This document shows, piece by piece, positions 9,730-18,578 of a stretch of 64,000 bases of DNA. The notes below the pieces were generated by a model that worked only from the letters and a program-made list of their open reading frames with translations, did not search any database and was not told where the DNA came from. Location of the stretch: positions 62,001-126,000 of the forward strand of contig JAIUOS010000004.1 in the NCBI GenBank assembly GCA_020161755.1. The letters are read 5' to 3'. The DNA is from Actinomycetota bacterium. Lineage in GTDB: Bacteria; Actinomycetota; Actinomycetes; Propionibacteriales; Propionibacteriaceae. Made by a program: the position numbers and the translations under genes. Positions within the stretch are counted from its first letter, which is position 1. The number at the start of each line of letters is the position of its first letter.

Positions 9730-10388
9730 GCATCGATCCCACCAGCCCGCCCGAGGACGAGTTGCGGCGCGACCTGGTCGCCACCGCCGCGGACCTTGCC
9801 GCGCTCGGGCTGAGCCCGGGCGCCTCGGGGAACATCAGCGTGCGGCTCGGCGAACGCGTGCTGGCGTCGCCCACCGGTGCCCGCTTGGCGGCTCTCGACC
9901 CCGACGGGCTGACGATCCTCGATCTGGCCGGAAACTGGGTCGGCGGCGACAAGCCCACCAAGGAGTCGCCGCTGCACACGGCGATCTACCGGCGTGACCC
10001 GTCCGCGAGGGCGGTGATCCACCTCCACTCGCCGAACTCGGTGGCCGCCGCGACCTTGCCGCCGTGGTCGGAGTTGAGCGCTATCCCGCCGATCACGCCG
10101 TATTTCCTGATGCGCGTCGGCCAGTGTCCGCTGGTGCCCTACGCCGATCCCGGCGACCCGGCTCTGGCGGATGCGCTCACCGCACTGCCCCACCAATTCA
10201 GGGCAGCCTTGCTCCAGAACCACGGGCTGGTCGTATGGCACGCCACCCTCGACCAGGCTCACCAGGCGGCAGTCGAACTTGAGGAGACCTGCCGAATCTG
10301 GCTGGCCGTCGCGGGTCTCGAGCCACACCTTCTGTCAGCGGAGACCGCCGCCCGTCTCGCGGCCCGGCACGGCACCTACTGGGGCTGA
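9726..10388 (+). CDS. otnC: 3-oxo-tetronate 4-phosphate decarboxylase (class II aldolase/adducin family)
   Basis: A 220-residue class II aldolase-fold enzyme expected to decarboxylate 3-oxo-tetronate 4-phosphate to dihydroxyacetone phosphate and CO2. GLSPGASGNISVRL near residue 32 is the substrate-phosphate loop, GGDKPTKESPLH carries the catalytic Glu near residue 80, HLHS near 99-102 and QNHG near 163 supply metal-binding histidines, and PPITPYFLMRVG is typical of OtnC. It overlaps otnK by 4 bases. The dehydrogenase and isomerase that normally precede this pair are not within the window. Confidence 0.85.
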   Translation: MSIDPTSPPEDELRRDLVATAADLAALGLSPGASGNISVRLGERVLASPTGARLAALDPDGLTILDLAGNWVGGDKPTKESPLHTAIYRRDPSARAVIHLHSPNSVAAATLPPWSELSAIPPITPYFLMRVGQCPLVPYADPGDPALADALTALPHQFRAALLQNHGLVVWHATLDQAHQAAVELEETCRIWLAVAGLEPHLLSAETAARLAARHGTYWG

Positions 10389-10412
10389 CTCAGCCGGGAA
10401 GAAGATCAATCC

Positions 10413-11933
10413 ATGAGTGCACAACCATCGGCGACCCGCCCGATCGAGGGCGTCCAGCTGTTGTGCTACGCCGATCGTTTCGGCGGCGACCTGACGCAGC
10501 TGAGGCGCCTCCTGACGGGGCCGCTGAAAGCTTTCCGCGGGGTTCACATCCTGCCGTTCTTCGTCCCGTTCGACGGTCAGGACGCAGGCTTCGACCCCGT
10601 CGACCACACGACGGTCGACCCGCGCCTGGGAACGTGGGACGACATCGCCCAACTGGCGGACGCCGGCCTGGCTGTGACGGCAGACCTGATCGTGAACCAC
10701 GTCTCCGCGGACTCCGCCGAGTTCCAGGACTGGTTGCGCAAGGGCTCAGCATCCGAGTACGACGGCATGTTCCTCCGGTTCCGCGACGTGTTCCCCGACG
10801 GCGCCACCGAAGCCGACATCACCAGCATCTACCGGCCTCGCGGCGGCCTTCCCTTCACCGCCTTCCGTGGCGCTGACGGCTCCCGCCAACTGCTCTGGAC
10901 GACCTTCAAGCCCACCCAGGTAGACCTCAATGTCCGTCATCCGGCGGGCCGGGCCTACCTGGAGCGGGTGCTGCGCACACTCGCCGGCAACGGAGTGCAC
11001 ACCCTCCGGATCGACGCCGTCGGGTACGCCATCAAGACCCCGGGCACGGATTCCTTCATGACCGGGGACACCCTGGCGTACGTCCGTGAACTCACCGCGC
11101 TGTGCCATGCCACGGGGATGGAGGTGCTGGTCGAGGTGCACGCTCACCACACCCAACAGCTGGCGATCGCGCCACTGGTCGACTACGTGTACGACTTCGC
11201 CACCCCTGCGCTCCTGCTCCACTCGCTGCGTACGGGCACGACGGAGCGGCTCAGCCGCTGGAACGACCTCCGCCCGCGCAACGCGATCACCGTGCTGGAC
11301 ACCCACGACGGGATCGGGATCATCGACGCCGGCCCCACTACCGGACGTCCCGGCCTGATCGATGAGGACGAGATGGCCGCGATCTTCGCCTGGGTGGACG
11401 CGGCTTCCGCCGGCGTCTCCGGACGAGCGAGCGTGATCCCGGCCTGGTGCAGCCTGCCGCACCAGGCGAACACCACCTTCTTCGACGCACTGGGCGGTGA
11501 CGAGGACGCCTACCTGTTGTGCCGGGCGATCCAGTTCTTCCTGCCCGGTGTGCCGCAGGTCTACTACGTCGGCTTGCTGGCCGGGAGCAACGACCTGCGG
11601 GCGTGGGAGGCGTCCGGTGACGGACGTGAGGTGAACCGCCACCACTACACCGCGGACGAGATCTCGAGCGCTCTCGATACCCCCGTCGTCCAGGCGATCC
11701 TGGGGCTGGTTGCACTGCGCGACGGCCCGTCCTTCGACGGCGACTACCGGTACCTCCAACCGTCGGAGTGCGAGGCCGAACTCGTGTGGGAGCACGGGGC
11801 CGAGTCGACACGGCTGCTGGTCGATCTGGCGCGTCGGAGAACAGTCATCGATGTCGTCTCGACGGGACGCCGCCAACGCTACGAGGGTGTCGCCGACCTG
11901 GCCGACCTCGGACGGCAACTGCTCCGGCGATGA
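10413..11933 (+). CDS. GH13_18 sucrose-phosphorylase-like glycoside phosphorylase
   Basis: A 506-residue GH13 protein. LRIDAVGYAIK carries the nucleophile Asp201, LVEVHAHHTQQ the acid/base Glu241, and ITVLDTHDGIGIID (about 294-307) the transition-state Asp; the DAVGY and DTHDGIGIID contexts are specific to the sucrose phosphorylase subfamily GH13_18. Members phosphorolyse sucrose, sucrose-6-phosphate, glucosylglycerol or glucosylglycerate to glucose 1-phosphate. Position next to otnK/otnC makes a glucosylated sugar acid or polyol an attractive acceptor, but loop residues cannot settle this by eye. Only a weak purine-rich ribosome site precedes the ATG. Confidence 0.85.
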   Translation: MSAQPSATRPIEGVQLLCYADRFGGDLTQLRRLLTGPLKAFRGVHILPFFVPFDGQDAGFDPVDHTTVDPRLGTWDDIAQLADAGLAVTADLIVNHVSADSAEFQDWLRKGSASEYDGMFLRFRDVFPDGATEADITSIYRPRGGLPFTAFRGADGSRQLLWTTFKPTQVDLNVRHPAGRAYLERVLRTLAGNGVHTLRIDAVGYAIKTPGTDSFMTGDTLAYVRELTALCHATGMEVLVEVHAHHTQQLAIAPLVDYVYDFATPALLLHSLRTGTTERLSRWNDLRPRNAITVLDTHDGIGIIDAGPTTGRPGLIDEDEMAAIFAWVDAASAGVSGRASVIPAWCSLPHQANTTFFDALGGDEDAYLLCRAIQFFLPGVPQVYYVGLLAGSNDLRAWEASGDGREVNRHHYTADEISSALDTPVVQAILGLVALRDGPSFDGDYRYLQPSECEAELVWEHGAESTRLLVDLARRRTVIDVVSTGRRQRYEGVADLADLGRQLLRR

Positions 11934-13351
11934 GACGAACCGCCGCGCTGGCACGTCCCGAATGGGCCGACGTGCCCGCCTGCGCTGAGTTGCTCGCCTC
12001 GGGCCGGCTGAGCTCCGCGGAACTCGTGGCCGAGGGCCTCGCCCGAATCGCGGCGTACGACGGGGACACCGCCGACGCTCCCGGGTTGTCGGCGGTGGTC
12101 GCGGTCAACCCTGACGCCTACGCCGAGGCCGACGCGGCCGACGACCGGCGCAGGGCCGGGAAGCCCCTGTCCGCGCTGGACGGGGTCACCTTCGTCGTCA
12201 AGGACTGCATCGAGACCTCCGATCTGCCGACCACGCACGGCTCTCCGCTCTTCACCGGCTGGCGTGCGGCGAGTGACGCGCCTGCCGTCGCGAGGCTCCG
12301 CGCCGCCGGGATGGTGCTCCTGGCCAAGGTCGCACTCGACGACTTCGCTGCCGCCTGTTTCGGCGAGTGCAGCGTCCGTGGCGTCATGCACAACCCGTGG
12401 GACGACGAGCGGATGGTCTCCGGTTCGTCTGGTGGCTCGGCGATCGCGGTCGCGGCAGGCTACGCTCCGCTGGCGCTGGGCACCGACACCGGTGGCTCGC
12501 TGCGCATCCCGGCGGCGCTCACCGGGGTCGCCACCCTGAGGGGAACGGGCGGGCTCGTCCCCACCGCGGGAGTCTTTCCCGTGTCGGCGTCCCACGACGT
12601 GGTGGGAGCGATGGCCACCACGATCGCAGGCATTCGGCACGCCACCGCGCTGCTGTCGGCACGGAGTCTCGGGCCGGCAGACCGGCCGGCCACCAGGCGC
12701 CTGGGCGTGGTGCGTGGTGGGCTGGCCATCTGGGGAGACGACCCGGAGGGGCCGGTACTGCGCCGCTTCGACGAGGTGTGCGAACTCCTGCGCACCGCGG
12801 GGTTCACGGTGACGGAGGTGCCCCCGCCGCCACGGAGGTTGCTCGACGCGTCGTCGCTGATCACGTCGGAGATGTCCGCCTCGGTCGGGAGCTATCTCGC
12901 CGCGCGTCCGGACGCCCCGGTGCGCAGTTTGGCCGAACTGTTCGCGACCGGTGCGTTCACCAGCTGGGCGAGGATTGCTCTCGCGCGGGGAGTCATGACC
13001 GATGCTGATCCTGCCGCCGCGCGCCGTGCCCACCAGGCCGGCGTGGCCGCACGGCACGAACTGCGCGGATACACGGCCAGGCTGCTCGCCGAGCAGCGCC
13101 TGGATGCCGTGCTCTACCCCGGCGTCCAGCGCCCGGCCGCACCGATCGGCGTGGAGCAGTCCGGGGTCTTCACCCGGTGGTCGGAGAACACCGGCCTGCC
13201 AGCGGTCGGCGTTCCGATGGGCCAGGTCCTTCCCGAGGATGGCGATTGGCCGCTGCCTTGCTCGCTGGAACTGCTCGGCGCCGAAGACCGGGACGATGCA
13301 CTGCTCGATCTCGCCAGCGCAGTGGAGCGCGAGCTGGGGAGGTCATCGTGA
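11930..13351 (+). CDS. Amidase-signature family hydrolase
   Basis: A 473-residue amidase with the Ser-Ser-Lys triad visible: Lys near residue 91 in VVKDCIET, the glycine/serine stretch SGSSGGSA near 164-171, and GTDTGGSLRIPAA near 184-196 containing the nucleophilic Ser. The length and ladder of motifs match allophanate-hydrolase and indoleacetamide-hydrolase type enzymes. ATG overlaps the phosphorylase stop and its own stop overlaps the next start. In this operon it may remove an amide or acyl group from the imported sugar; the substrate is unknown. Confidence 0.8.
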   Translation: MRRTAALARPEWADVPACAELLASGRLSSAELVAEGLARIAAYDGDTADAPGLSAVVAVNPDAYAEADAADDRRRAGKPLSALDGVTFVVKDCIETSDLPTTHGSPLFTGWRAASDAPAVARLRAAGMVLLAKVALDDFAAACFGECSVRGVMHNPWDDERMVSGSSGGSAIAVAAGYAPLALGTDTGGSLRIPAALTGVATLRGTGGLVPTAGVFPVSASHDVVGAMATTIAGIRHATALLSARSLGPADRPATRRLGVVRGGLAIWGDDPEGPVLRRFDEVCELLRTAGFTVTEVPPPPRRLLDASSLITSEMSASVGSYLAARPDAPVRSLAELFATGAFTSWARIALARGVMTDADPAAARRAHQAGVAARHELRGYTARLLAEQRLDAVLYPGVQRPAAPIGVEQSGVFTRWSENTGLPAVGVPMGQVLPEDGDWPLPCSLELLGAEDRDDALLDLASAVERELGRSS

Positions 13352-14655
13352 GCATTTCGGCTGGCGTCGTCGAGGGGTTCTACGGCGAGCCGTGGAGCCA
13401 TCAGGATCGGGTGCGGCTGCTGACGCGCTTTCCCGAACTCGGCTTCGACACCTACTACTACGCCCCCAAGGACGATCCCTACCACCGTGAGCGGTGGCGA
13501 GAGCCCTATCCCGCGTCTCCGTTGCGACGCATTCACGAGTTGGCGCGGTGCGCTCAGGGTCTCGGCGGTGGGTTCGTGATGTGCCTGGCACCTGGACTGT
13601 CGATGGACTATGTGGATCCGGACGAGCGGTCGCTGCTGTTGGCGAAGGTGCACCAGGCCTGGCAGGCCGGAGTCCGGCAGTTCGCGATCCTCTTCGACGA
13701 CGTCCCCGCCGAGCTGAGCGACGGCGCGTCCCTCGTCCACTATGGCCCGGGGGCAGGTGGGCTCGGGCTGGCACACGGCGAACTCTGCGCCTGGTTGGGC
13801 GAACAGTTCAGGCTGCGGTACGGCATCACCACGCCTCTGCGGATGTGCCCGACCGACTATGCGGGCTTGGCCCGGACGCCGTACCGCGAAGCTCTTTCCG
13901 GGACCCTTCCCGACGACGCCGTGGTGATGTGGACCGGCGCGGACGTGGTCGTCGGGACGGTCACCGAGCAGGACGTCCGCGATGCCTCCGCCGCGTTCGG
14001 CCGGCGTCTGCTCCTGTGGGACAACTTCCCGGTGAACGACTTCGACCGCACCCGGGTCTTCCTCGGTCCGCTGCAGGGCAGGCCGGCGGCGATTGCGGGC
14101 CTGCCGCTGGACGGGATCATCGCCAACCCGATGGTCGAGGCGGCGCCCTCGCTGATGCCGCTTGCCACCGTGGGGATCTGGGCACGGGACCCGTCGCGCT
14201 ACGACCCCGGACAGGCGCTCACCAAGGCGATGGAGTTGGCCGGGCCCTTCGCCGACCAGCTCCGCCCACTCGTTCGCGCCTGCGCGAGTTGGCCGCCGTC
14301 GGCGATCAGAGATCCAGAGTTGGCCGCGCTCGTCCAACAGGTGCGCAGCGGCGGAACCGACCCACGAGCCGCGTTGGAACGGCGATTGCGCGAGCTGGCC
14401 GGGTTGCGGGTGCGACTACCGAAGTCGGGGCTGGATGTGCCGGACGCCATCGCCGCAGGCCTGCGCCCGTGGTTGAGGGCTGGCCGACTGGCGGGCCGGC
14501 TCGGGCTCGCAGCGCTTCGGGCAACCCACGCAGGGCCGGCCACGGCTCGCGAGGTGGACCTGCTCAGCCGCGCCTTGGCTCGGTACCAGTCACAGGACAA
14601 GGACGTCCTGAGCCCGATCCTCATCCCTTGGGCGGAGTCGGTGCTTCCGCACTGA
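13348..14655 (+). CDS. GH84 beta-N-acetylglucosaminidase
   Basis: A 435-residue protein starting at GTG (overlap with the amidase stop; GGGAGG upstream) and reading SISAGVVEGFYGEPW, the N-terminal signature of GH84. FAILFDDVP holds the paired Asp117-Asp118 that in this family assist the acetamido group of the substrate in catalysis. The remainder is a helical C-terminal domain without carbohydrate-binding modules or a signal peptide, so it acts inside the cell. It is the last gene of the operon and implies that the substrate or one of its pieces carries a beta-linked N-acetylhexosamine. Confidence 0.88.
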   Translation: MSISAGVVEGFYGEPWSHQDRVRLLTRFPELGFDTYYYAPKDDPYHRERWREPYPASPLRRIHELARCAQGLGGGFVMCLAPGLSMDYVDPDERSLLLAKVHQAWQAGVRQFAILFDDVPAELSDGASLVHYGPGAGGLGLAHGELCAWLGEQFRLRYGITTPLRMCPTDYAGLARTPYREALSGTLPDDAVVMWTGADVVVGTVTEQDVRDASAAFGRRLLLWDNFPVNDFDRTRVFLGPLQGRPAAIAGLPLDGIIANPMVEAAPSLMPLATVGIWARDPSRYDPGQALTKAMELAGPFADQLRPLVRACASWPPSAIRDPELAALVQQVRSGGTDPRAALERRLRELAGLRVRLPKSGLDVPDAIAAGLRPWLRAGRLAGRLGLAALRATHAGPATAREVDLLSRALARYQSQDKDVLSPILIPWAESVLPH

Positions 14656-14682
14656 ATTCGCCCGGTGTGCGTTGATGAGCCT

Positions 14683-15567
14683 TCATGGCCTGCCGAGTTG
14701 GCTGCGGAGAGCCTCAAGCACAGCTTCCGTAGGCGGTCCGGGCGACGGCCGGCCGCGCCACACGACGCCGAGCTGGGAGATGGCGTGCTGAGAGCGGATG
14801 GGGAGGTGCACGAGCTTGTCCACGGGGTCGGCGCGTGATGATGTCACGATGCCGACGCCGAGTCCGCGCTCGGCGAGGGTGCGCACGGTGCTGGGGAGCG
14901 TGACCTCCCAAGCGACGGGAGCGGGGTGGGCCTCGGCATGCATCATCGCCTCATAGGCAGCGCGCATCCCCGTTCCGTGCGCCATGCAGATGATCTCAGC
15001 GTCCAGCAGGTCGGCGGGCGAAAGTACGGTCCTGGTGGCCCATGGATGGGTAGGTGAGACGACGGCGGTGACGTGCTCCTGGAGTGCGACCCAGCAGTTG
15101 AGTCCGGGTCGGGTGCTGCGCGCCCACGACACGACCGCGATGTCGAGCCTGCCGTCGGCAACCTGATCCTGCAGTTGTAGGGACAGCCCTTCGGTCAGGC
15201 TGATCTCCAGTCCGGGGTGTTCGGTCCGGATGGCGACCAGGGCGTCGAGGAACGCTGGCCACGTCAGCCCGGCGACAGCACCGATGCGGGCGCGGCCCCT
15301 GAGCAGTCCGAGGTGGTGGTCGGCTGTGGACCGCACATCGTCGAGGGCGGCAAGGACACCGCGAATCCGTGCCAACAACTGGTCGCCGGCCGGCGTTGTC
15401 GTCACGGTGCGCGCAGAACGGTCGAACAGTGTGAGGCCGAGTTCGCGCTCGAGCCGGGCCACCTGCGCGCTGACCCCGGACTGGCTGACGTGCAGGGACT
15501 GCGCAGCGGCAGTGAAGGAGCCGGCGTCCGCGACCGCCACGGCGTATCGAAGCTGGTGAACTTCCAT
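14683..15567 (-). CDS. LysR family transcriptional regulator
   Basis: A 294-residue LysR regulator. The N-terminal winged helix-turn-helix reads MEVHQLRYAVAVADAGSFTAAAQSLHVSQSGVSAQVARLERELG, and the C-terminal two-lobed effector domain follows from about residue 90. The ATG at MEVHQLRY fits the family; an in-frame start 21 bases upstream is less likely. It is divergent from the MFS gene, and a perfect 6-6-6 inverted repeat lies 10 bases upstream of its start, so it probably controls itself and the transporter. The convergent end is 27 bases from the GH84 gene, but nothing indicates it controls the sugar operon. Confidence 0.92.
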   Translation of the reverse strand: MEVHQLRYAVAVADAGSFTAAAQSLHVSQSGVSAQVARLERELGLTLFDRSARTVTTTPAGDQLLARIRGVLAALDDVRSTADHHLGLLRGRARIGAVAGLTWPAFLDALVAIRTEHPGLEISLTEGLSLQLQDQVADGRLDIAVVSWARSTRPGLNCWVALQEHVTAVVSPTHPWATRTVLSPADLLDAEIICMAHGTGMRAAYEAMMHAEAHPAPVAWEVTLPSTVRTLAERGLGVGIVTSSRADPVDKLVHLPIRSQHAISQLGVVWRGRPSPGPPTEAVLEALRSQLGRP

Positions 15568-15576
15568 AACGGCTAA

Positions 15577-15594
15577 TGATGCCAGCAAGCATCA
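15577..15594. promoter_or_regulatory. Candidate LysR operator
   Basis: TGATGC-CAGCAA-GCATCA is a perfect inverted repeat with 6-base arms and a 6-base spacer in the 95-base divergent gap between the LysR and MFS genes, ending close to the LysR start. LysR proteins typically bind such interrupted dyads and autoregulate. Binding by this regulator is inferred. Confidence 0.5.
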
Positions 15595-15662
15595 ACATCT
15601 GTTGGACTACTAGGGCTGCGCCGCTGACACTGGAAATGCACCGACCGAGGAGGTGATCGGCG

Positions 15663-16898
15663 ATGAGCGTCATCGTGCGGACCCGCACCCGGACTGTCAG
15701 CACTGCTGGCCTGCCCAAGGGCCTGGGTCTGGTGCAGTTCGCGGCCGCAGCTGTCGACGGGCTGGTGTTGTCCTCCATCACCGTGCATGCCCTCGTCCGC
15801 CTCCAGGTCGGCGCGGGGACGATCGCCATCCTTCTGTCCACGGCCGCTGCGTTGGCGATGGTGACCGCTCCCCTCTTGGGAGCCGTCGCCGACCGGGTCG
15901 GCCTGGCCCGGGCCGGAGCCGCCTATGCCGCCCTGTCGGGGGCAGCGCTGGTCATCTATGCCGCGACCCGCTCGCTCATCGGCTTCGCCGTCGCAGCGGT
16001 CCTCTTCATCACTGCACAAGCCGCCGCCGGGTCCGTCCGGCACGCAATTGCCGTTGTCGGGGTCCAGGGCGCGGACCGTACCCAGCTGCGGGCCAGCATG
16101 CACACAGTCCTCAACGCCGGGTTCGGCTGCGGAACTGTGCTCGGAGTTCTCGTTCTGGCGAACGCCACCGACCCGGTGTTCTCCACCGCGTATGGTCTCG
16201 GCGCCGCTGTGTCACTCGTCGCCGCGGCGGCCACGCTGCGTCTGTCCGTCCCGGACCGGGCCGGCGAGCGGCGCGGCACCGAAGGCCCTTGGATCGCGCT
16301 GCGCGACCGGCCGTTCGCCGTCGCTGTCGCTCTCGCCTGTCTGGTGCAGCTGACCATGCCGATCCTGTCGTTGCTGCTGCCCTTCTGGGTGCTGCACACT
16401 GCGGCCCCGCCCTGGACCGCTGCCGTCGCTCTGGCGGTGAACACTGTGCTGGTGATCAGCGTCCAGCGCAGCTGGGCGTCACGCCTTGTCGACGCCCGCA
16501 CGACCGCACGATCCGCGCTCATCGCCGCCGTCGCGATGGGCGCCACGGGCGTGATCCTCGCCGCACTACCACTCACCGACTCACCCCTCACCGCGGTCGG
16601 CCTGGTGATCGCCGGGGTCATCGTCTTGACCGTTGGCGAAGTCAGTGGCGGCGCCGCGGTATGGCAGGTCGCCCTCCAACACGTCGACGCCGCCGCCGAG
16701 GGGCGCTACCAATCGGCGTTCTCCATGTCCGCCAGTGGCGCCCGCATCCTCGGGCCCCTCCTCGCGCTGCCGCTGCTGATCAACGCCGGCTCGAGCGGCT
16801 GGATCGTGCTGACCCTCACCATGAGCGCCGCCTGCCTGCTTGTCGCTCGCCGCGGCCTCCGCCGCACCCAGACCCACCAAACAGACGAAGAGGAGTAG
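15663..16898 (+). CDS. MFS transporter
   Basis: A 411-residue membrane protein with about 12 hydrophobic segments and a basic loop after segment 2 (GAVADRVGLARAGAA, the usual MFS motif A position). GAGGAGGTGA lies 7 bases before the ATG, a strong ribosome site. It is divergently transcribed from the LysR gene and is followed after 4 bases by a small SnoaL-like gene. The arrangement is typical of a drug or metabolite exporter with a LysR regulator; the substrate is unknown. Confidence 0.85.
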   Translation: MSVIVRTRTRTVSTAGLPKGLGLVQFAAAAVDGLVLSSITVHALVRLQVGAGTIAILLSTAAALAMVTAPLLGAVADRVGLARAGAAYAALSGAALVIYAATRSLIGFAVAAVLFITAQAAAGSVRHAIAVVGVQGADRTQLRASMHTVLNAGFGCGTVLGVLVLANATDPVFSTAYGLGAAVSLVAAAATLRLSVPDRAGERRGTEGPWIALRDRPFAVAVALACLVQLTMPILSLLLPFWVLHTAAPPWTAAVALAVNTVLVISVQRSWASRLVDARTTARSALIAAVAMGATGVILAALPLTDSPLTAVGLVIAGVIVLTVGEVSGGAAVWQVALQHVDAAAEGRYQSAFSMSASGARILGPLLALPLLINAGSSGWIVLTLTMSAACLLVARRGLRRTQTHQTDEEE

Positions 16899-16902
16899 TG
16901 CT

Positions 16903-17301
16903 GTGACCAGTTTCGAGGAGTTCCTCACCACGAGGGAAGCCGCGTCGACCGCTTTCGTCGAAGGAGACGCCGGCCCACTGCTGGGGGTCTCCGTCGACAC
17001 CGACCCCGCCACCATCTATGCGCCCACCGGCGCCGTCGTCGTCGGCGCGAAGATCGTCAACGCCGGCAACACCGCGGGAGCTGCCACCTTCGCTCCGGGA
17101 GCAGAGAACCGATTCGAGATCCTGCACTCCGGTTCCGATGGAGACCTTGGCTACTGGACCGGCATCCAGCGGTCGAAAGTCGTGTTCAAGGACAAGCCGG
17201 AGCCGGTGACCATGAACCTTCGCATCACCGAGCTGTTCCGACGCGTCGATGGCGAGTGGAAGCTGTTCCACCGGCACTCCGACCTCCTCCAGGAGCGATA
17301 G
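16903..17301 (+). CDS. SnoaL/NTF2-like fold protein
   Basis: A 132-residue protein beginning at GTG 4 bases after the MFS stop. The sequence (TREAASTAFVEGDAGPLLGV, then alternating strands ending RRVDGEWKLFHRHSDLLQ) follows the cone-shaped SnoaL/DUF4440 pattern used by small isomerases, cyclases and stress proteins. The catalytic function is not predictable. It is probably translated with the MFS gene. Confidence 0.7.
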   Translation: MTSFEEFLTTREAASTAFVEGDAGPLLGVSVDTDPATIYAPTGAVVVGAKIVNAGNTAGAATFAPGAENRFEILHSGSDGDLGYWTGIQRSKVVFKDKPEPVTMNLRITELFRRVDGEWKLFHRHSDLLQER

Positions 17302-17557
17302 CGCCCTCGGGGCGCACGATAATGCTCGCCGGACAAAGCATCGGGACGCACATCGCCGGTACACCCTCGATTGCGATGAGCCTGCTTGCGGGTACGTCCT
17401 GGTGGTGCGACCACAACGGAGAACCCATGTCGGATCTGAAGCTCATCCGCATCCCCCGGCCGAACCGGGATTCTCAGCGGTCGCGATGAGTCCGAACAAT
17501 GAATGTCGATCTGCATGGCCGCGACCATTGAATATCGGGAGCACAAGGAGGTTGAGC
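17302..17557. other. Intergenic stretch without a convincing gene
   Basis: A short GC hairpin (GCGCCC-tcg-GGGCGC type) directly follows the SnoaL stop and could end that transcript. A 57-codon frame from 17,319 to 17,489 lacks a ribosome site and recognisable domains, so it is not called. AAGGAGG at the right-hand end belongs to the next gene. Confidence 0.4.
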
Positions 17558-18148
17558 ATGGGTCGGTTGGTCGTCGTGAACTTCACCAGCATCGACGGGG
17601 TCATCCAGTCACCGCTGTCGCCGGACGAGGACCGCGAGGGCGGCTTCGAGCACGGTGGCTGGGTCCCGCCGTACAGCGACGACACCGTCAACGCCTTCAT
17701 GCAGAAGGCGACCGTTGGCGCGGCCGGCATGCTGCTCGGCCGCCGCTCCTACGAGATCCTTCGCGATGCCTGGGCGGAAGCGAACGACACCGAGCCGGCG
17801 ATCGCGGCCATGGACCGCATGCCGAAGTACGTCGTCTCAACCTCGGACGTCGACCTCGCATGGCCCAACTCCCACATCATTGGCAGCGACCTGCCCCGCG
17901 CAGTCACGGACCTCAAGGGCCGCACCGACGGCGACCTCGTCGTGTTCGGATCGGGGACGGTGGTCCGCGGGCTCGCCGAACACGATCTGGTCGATGAGTA
18001 CCGCCTCCTGGTCTTCCCGCTCGTTCTGGGAGCCGGGAAGCGGATGTTCGACGACCGAGGGAGTTCGGCCAAGTTCAGGCTGATCGACAGCGTCGTCACA
18101 TCCAGCGGCGTCGTCATCCTCACCTACACACGAGAGAAGTCCGCCTGA
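17558..18148 (+). CDS. Dihydrofolate reductase-fold (RibD C-terminal-like) protein
   Basis: A 196-residue protein with the RibD_C/DHFR pattern: MGRLVVVNFTSIDGVIQSP at the N-terminus, GMLLGRRSYEILRDAW as the NADPH-contact helix, DLVVFGSGTVVRGL, and YRLLVFPLVLGAGKRMFDD near the C-terminus. AAGGAGG 6 bases before the ATG fixes the start. Such small reductase-fold proteins often sit near YCII proteins and ECF sigma factors in actinobacteria, as here; their substrates are unknown. A second, diverged copy lies at 20,275-20,928. Confidence 0.85.
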   Translation: MGRLVVVNFTSIDGVIQSPLSPDEDREGGFEHGGWVPPYSDDTVNAFMQKATVGAAGMLLGRRSYEILRDAWAEANDTEPAIAAMDRMPKYVVSTSDVDLAWPNSHIIGSDLPRAVTDLKGRTDGDLVVFGSGTVVRGLAEHDLVDEYRLLVFPLVLGAGKRMFDDRGSSAKFRLIDSVVTSSGVVILTYTREKSA

Positions 18149-18245
18149 ACATCTCTCCCCTGTCGGCGGGATTGTCGATTCCGTGGGGTCGTTCGCGTCG
18201 GTACAGATGAGAGGCCCACAGGGGCCGTGAAGAAAGGAAGTCACG

Positions 18246-18578
18246 ATGGCCAACTACCTGATCCTGATATACCGCGGCGACCAGACGCAGCCGGCGGCTG
18301 GCGAGGTGAGCGTCTCATACCGGGAGTTCATGCAGCGTCGCGCGGGGGCTCTGCGTGGTGGTGCCGCGCTGGAGTCGGCTGAGACGGCGACCTCGGTGCG
18401 CAGCGACGGACGCGGCGGCTTCACAGTGACCGACGGCCCGTTCGCGGAGACGAAGGAGGTGCTGGGCGGTTACTACGTGATCGAGGCCGCGGACCTGGAC
18501 GAGGCGCTGGCGATCGCCAAGGAGGTGCCGGCGCCGGACGGCGGTGTCGAGGTCCGGCCGATCCGCGTGTTGAACTGA
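18246..18578 (+). CDS. YCII-related (DGPF-domain) protein
   Basis: A 110-residue single-domain protein with the DGPFAETKEVLGGYYVIEA signature of the YCII/DGPF family and a C-terminal VEVRPIRVLN. GAAAGGAAGTC precedes the ATG. The stop overlaps the ECF sigma factor start by one base (TGATG), so the two are translationally coupled. DGPF proteins are the standard genomic partners of ECF42 sigma factors; their biochemical role is not established. Confidence 0.88.
   Translation: MANYLILIYRGDQTQPAAGEVSVSYREFMQRRAGALRGGAALESAETATSVRSDGRGGFTVTDGPFAETKEVLGGYYVIEAADLDEALAIAKEVPAPDGGVEVRPIRVLN

Noticed and set aside
14656-14682. LysR gene as regulator of the sugar operon
   Set aside because: It converges on the operon end and has its own divergent transporter and dyad; no operator-like copy is seen near the operon.
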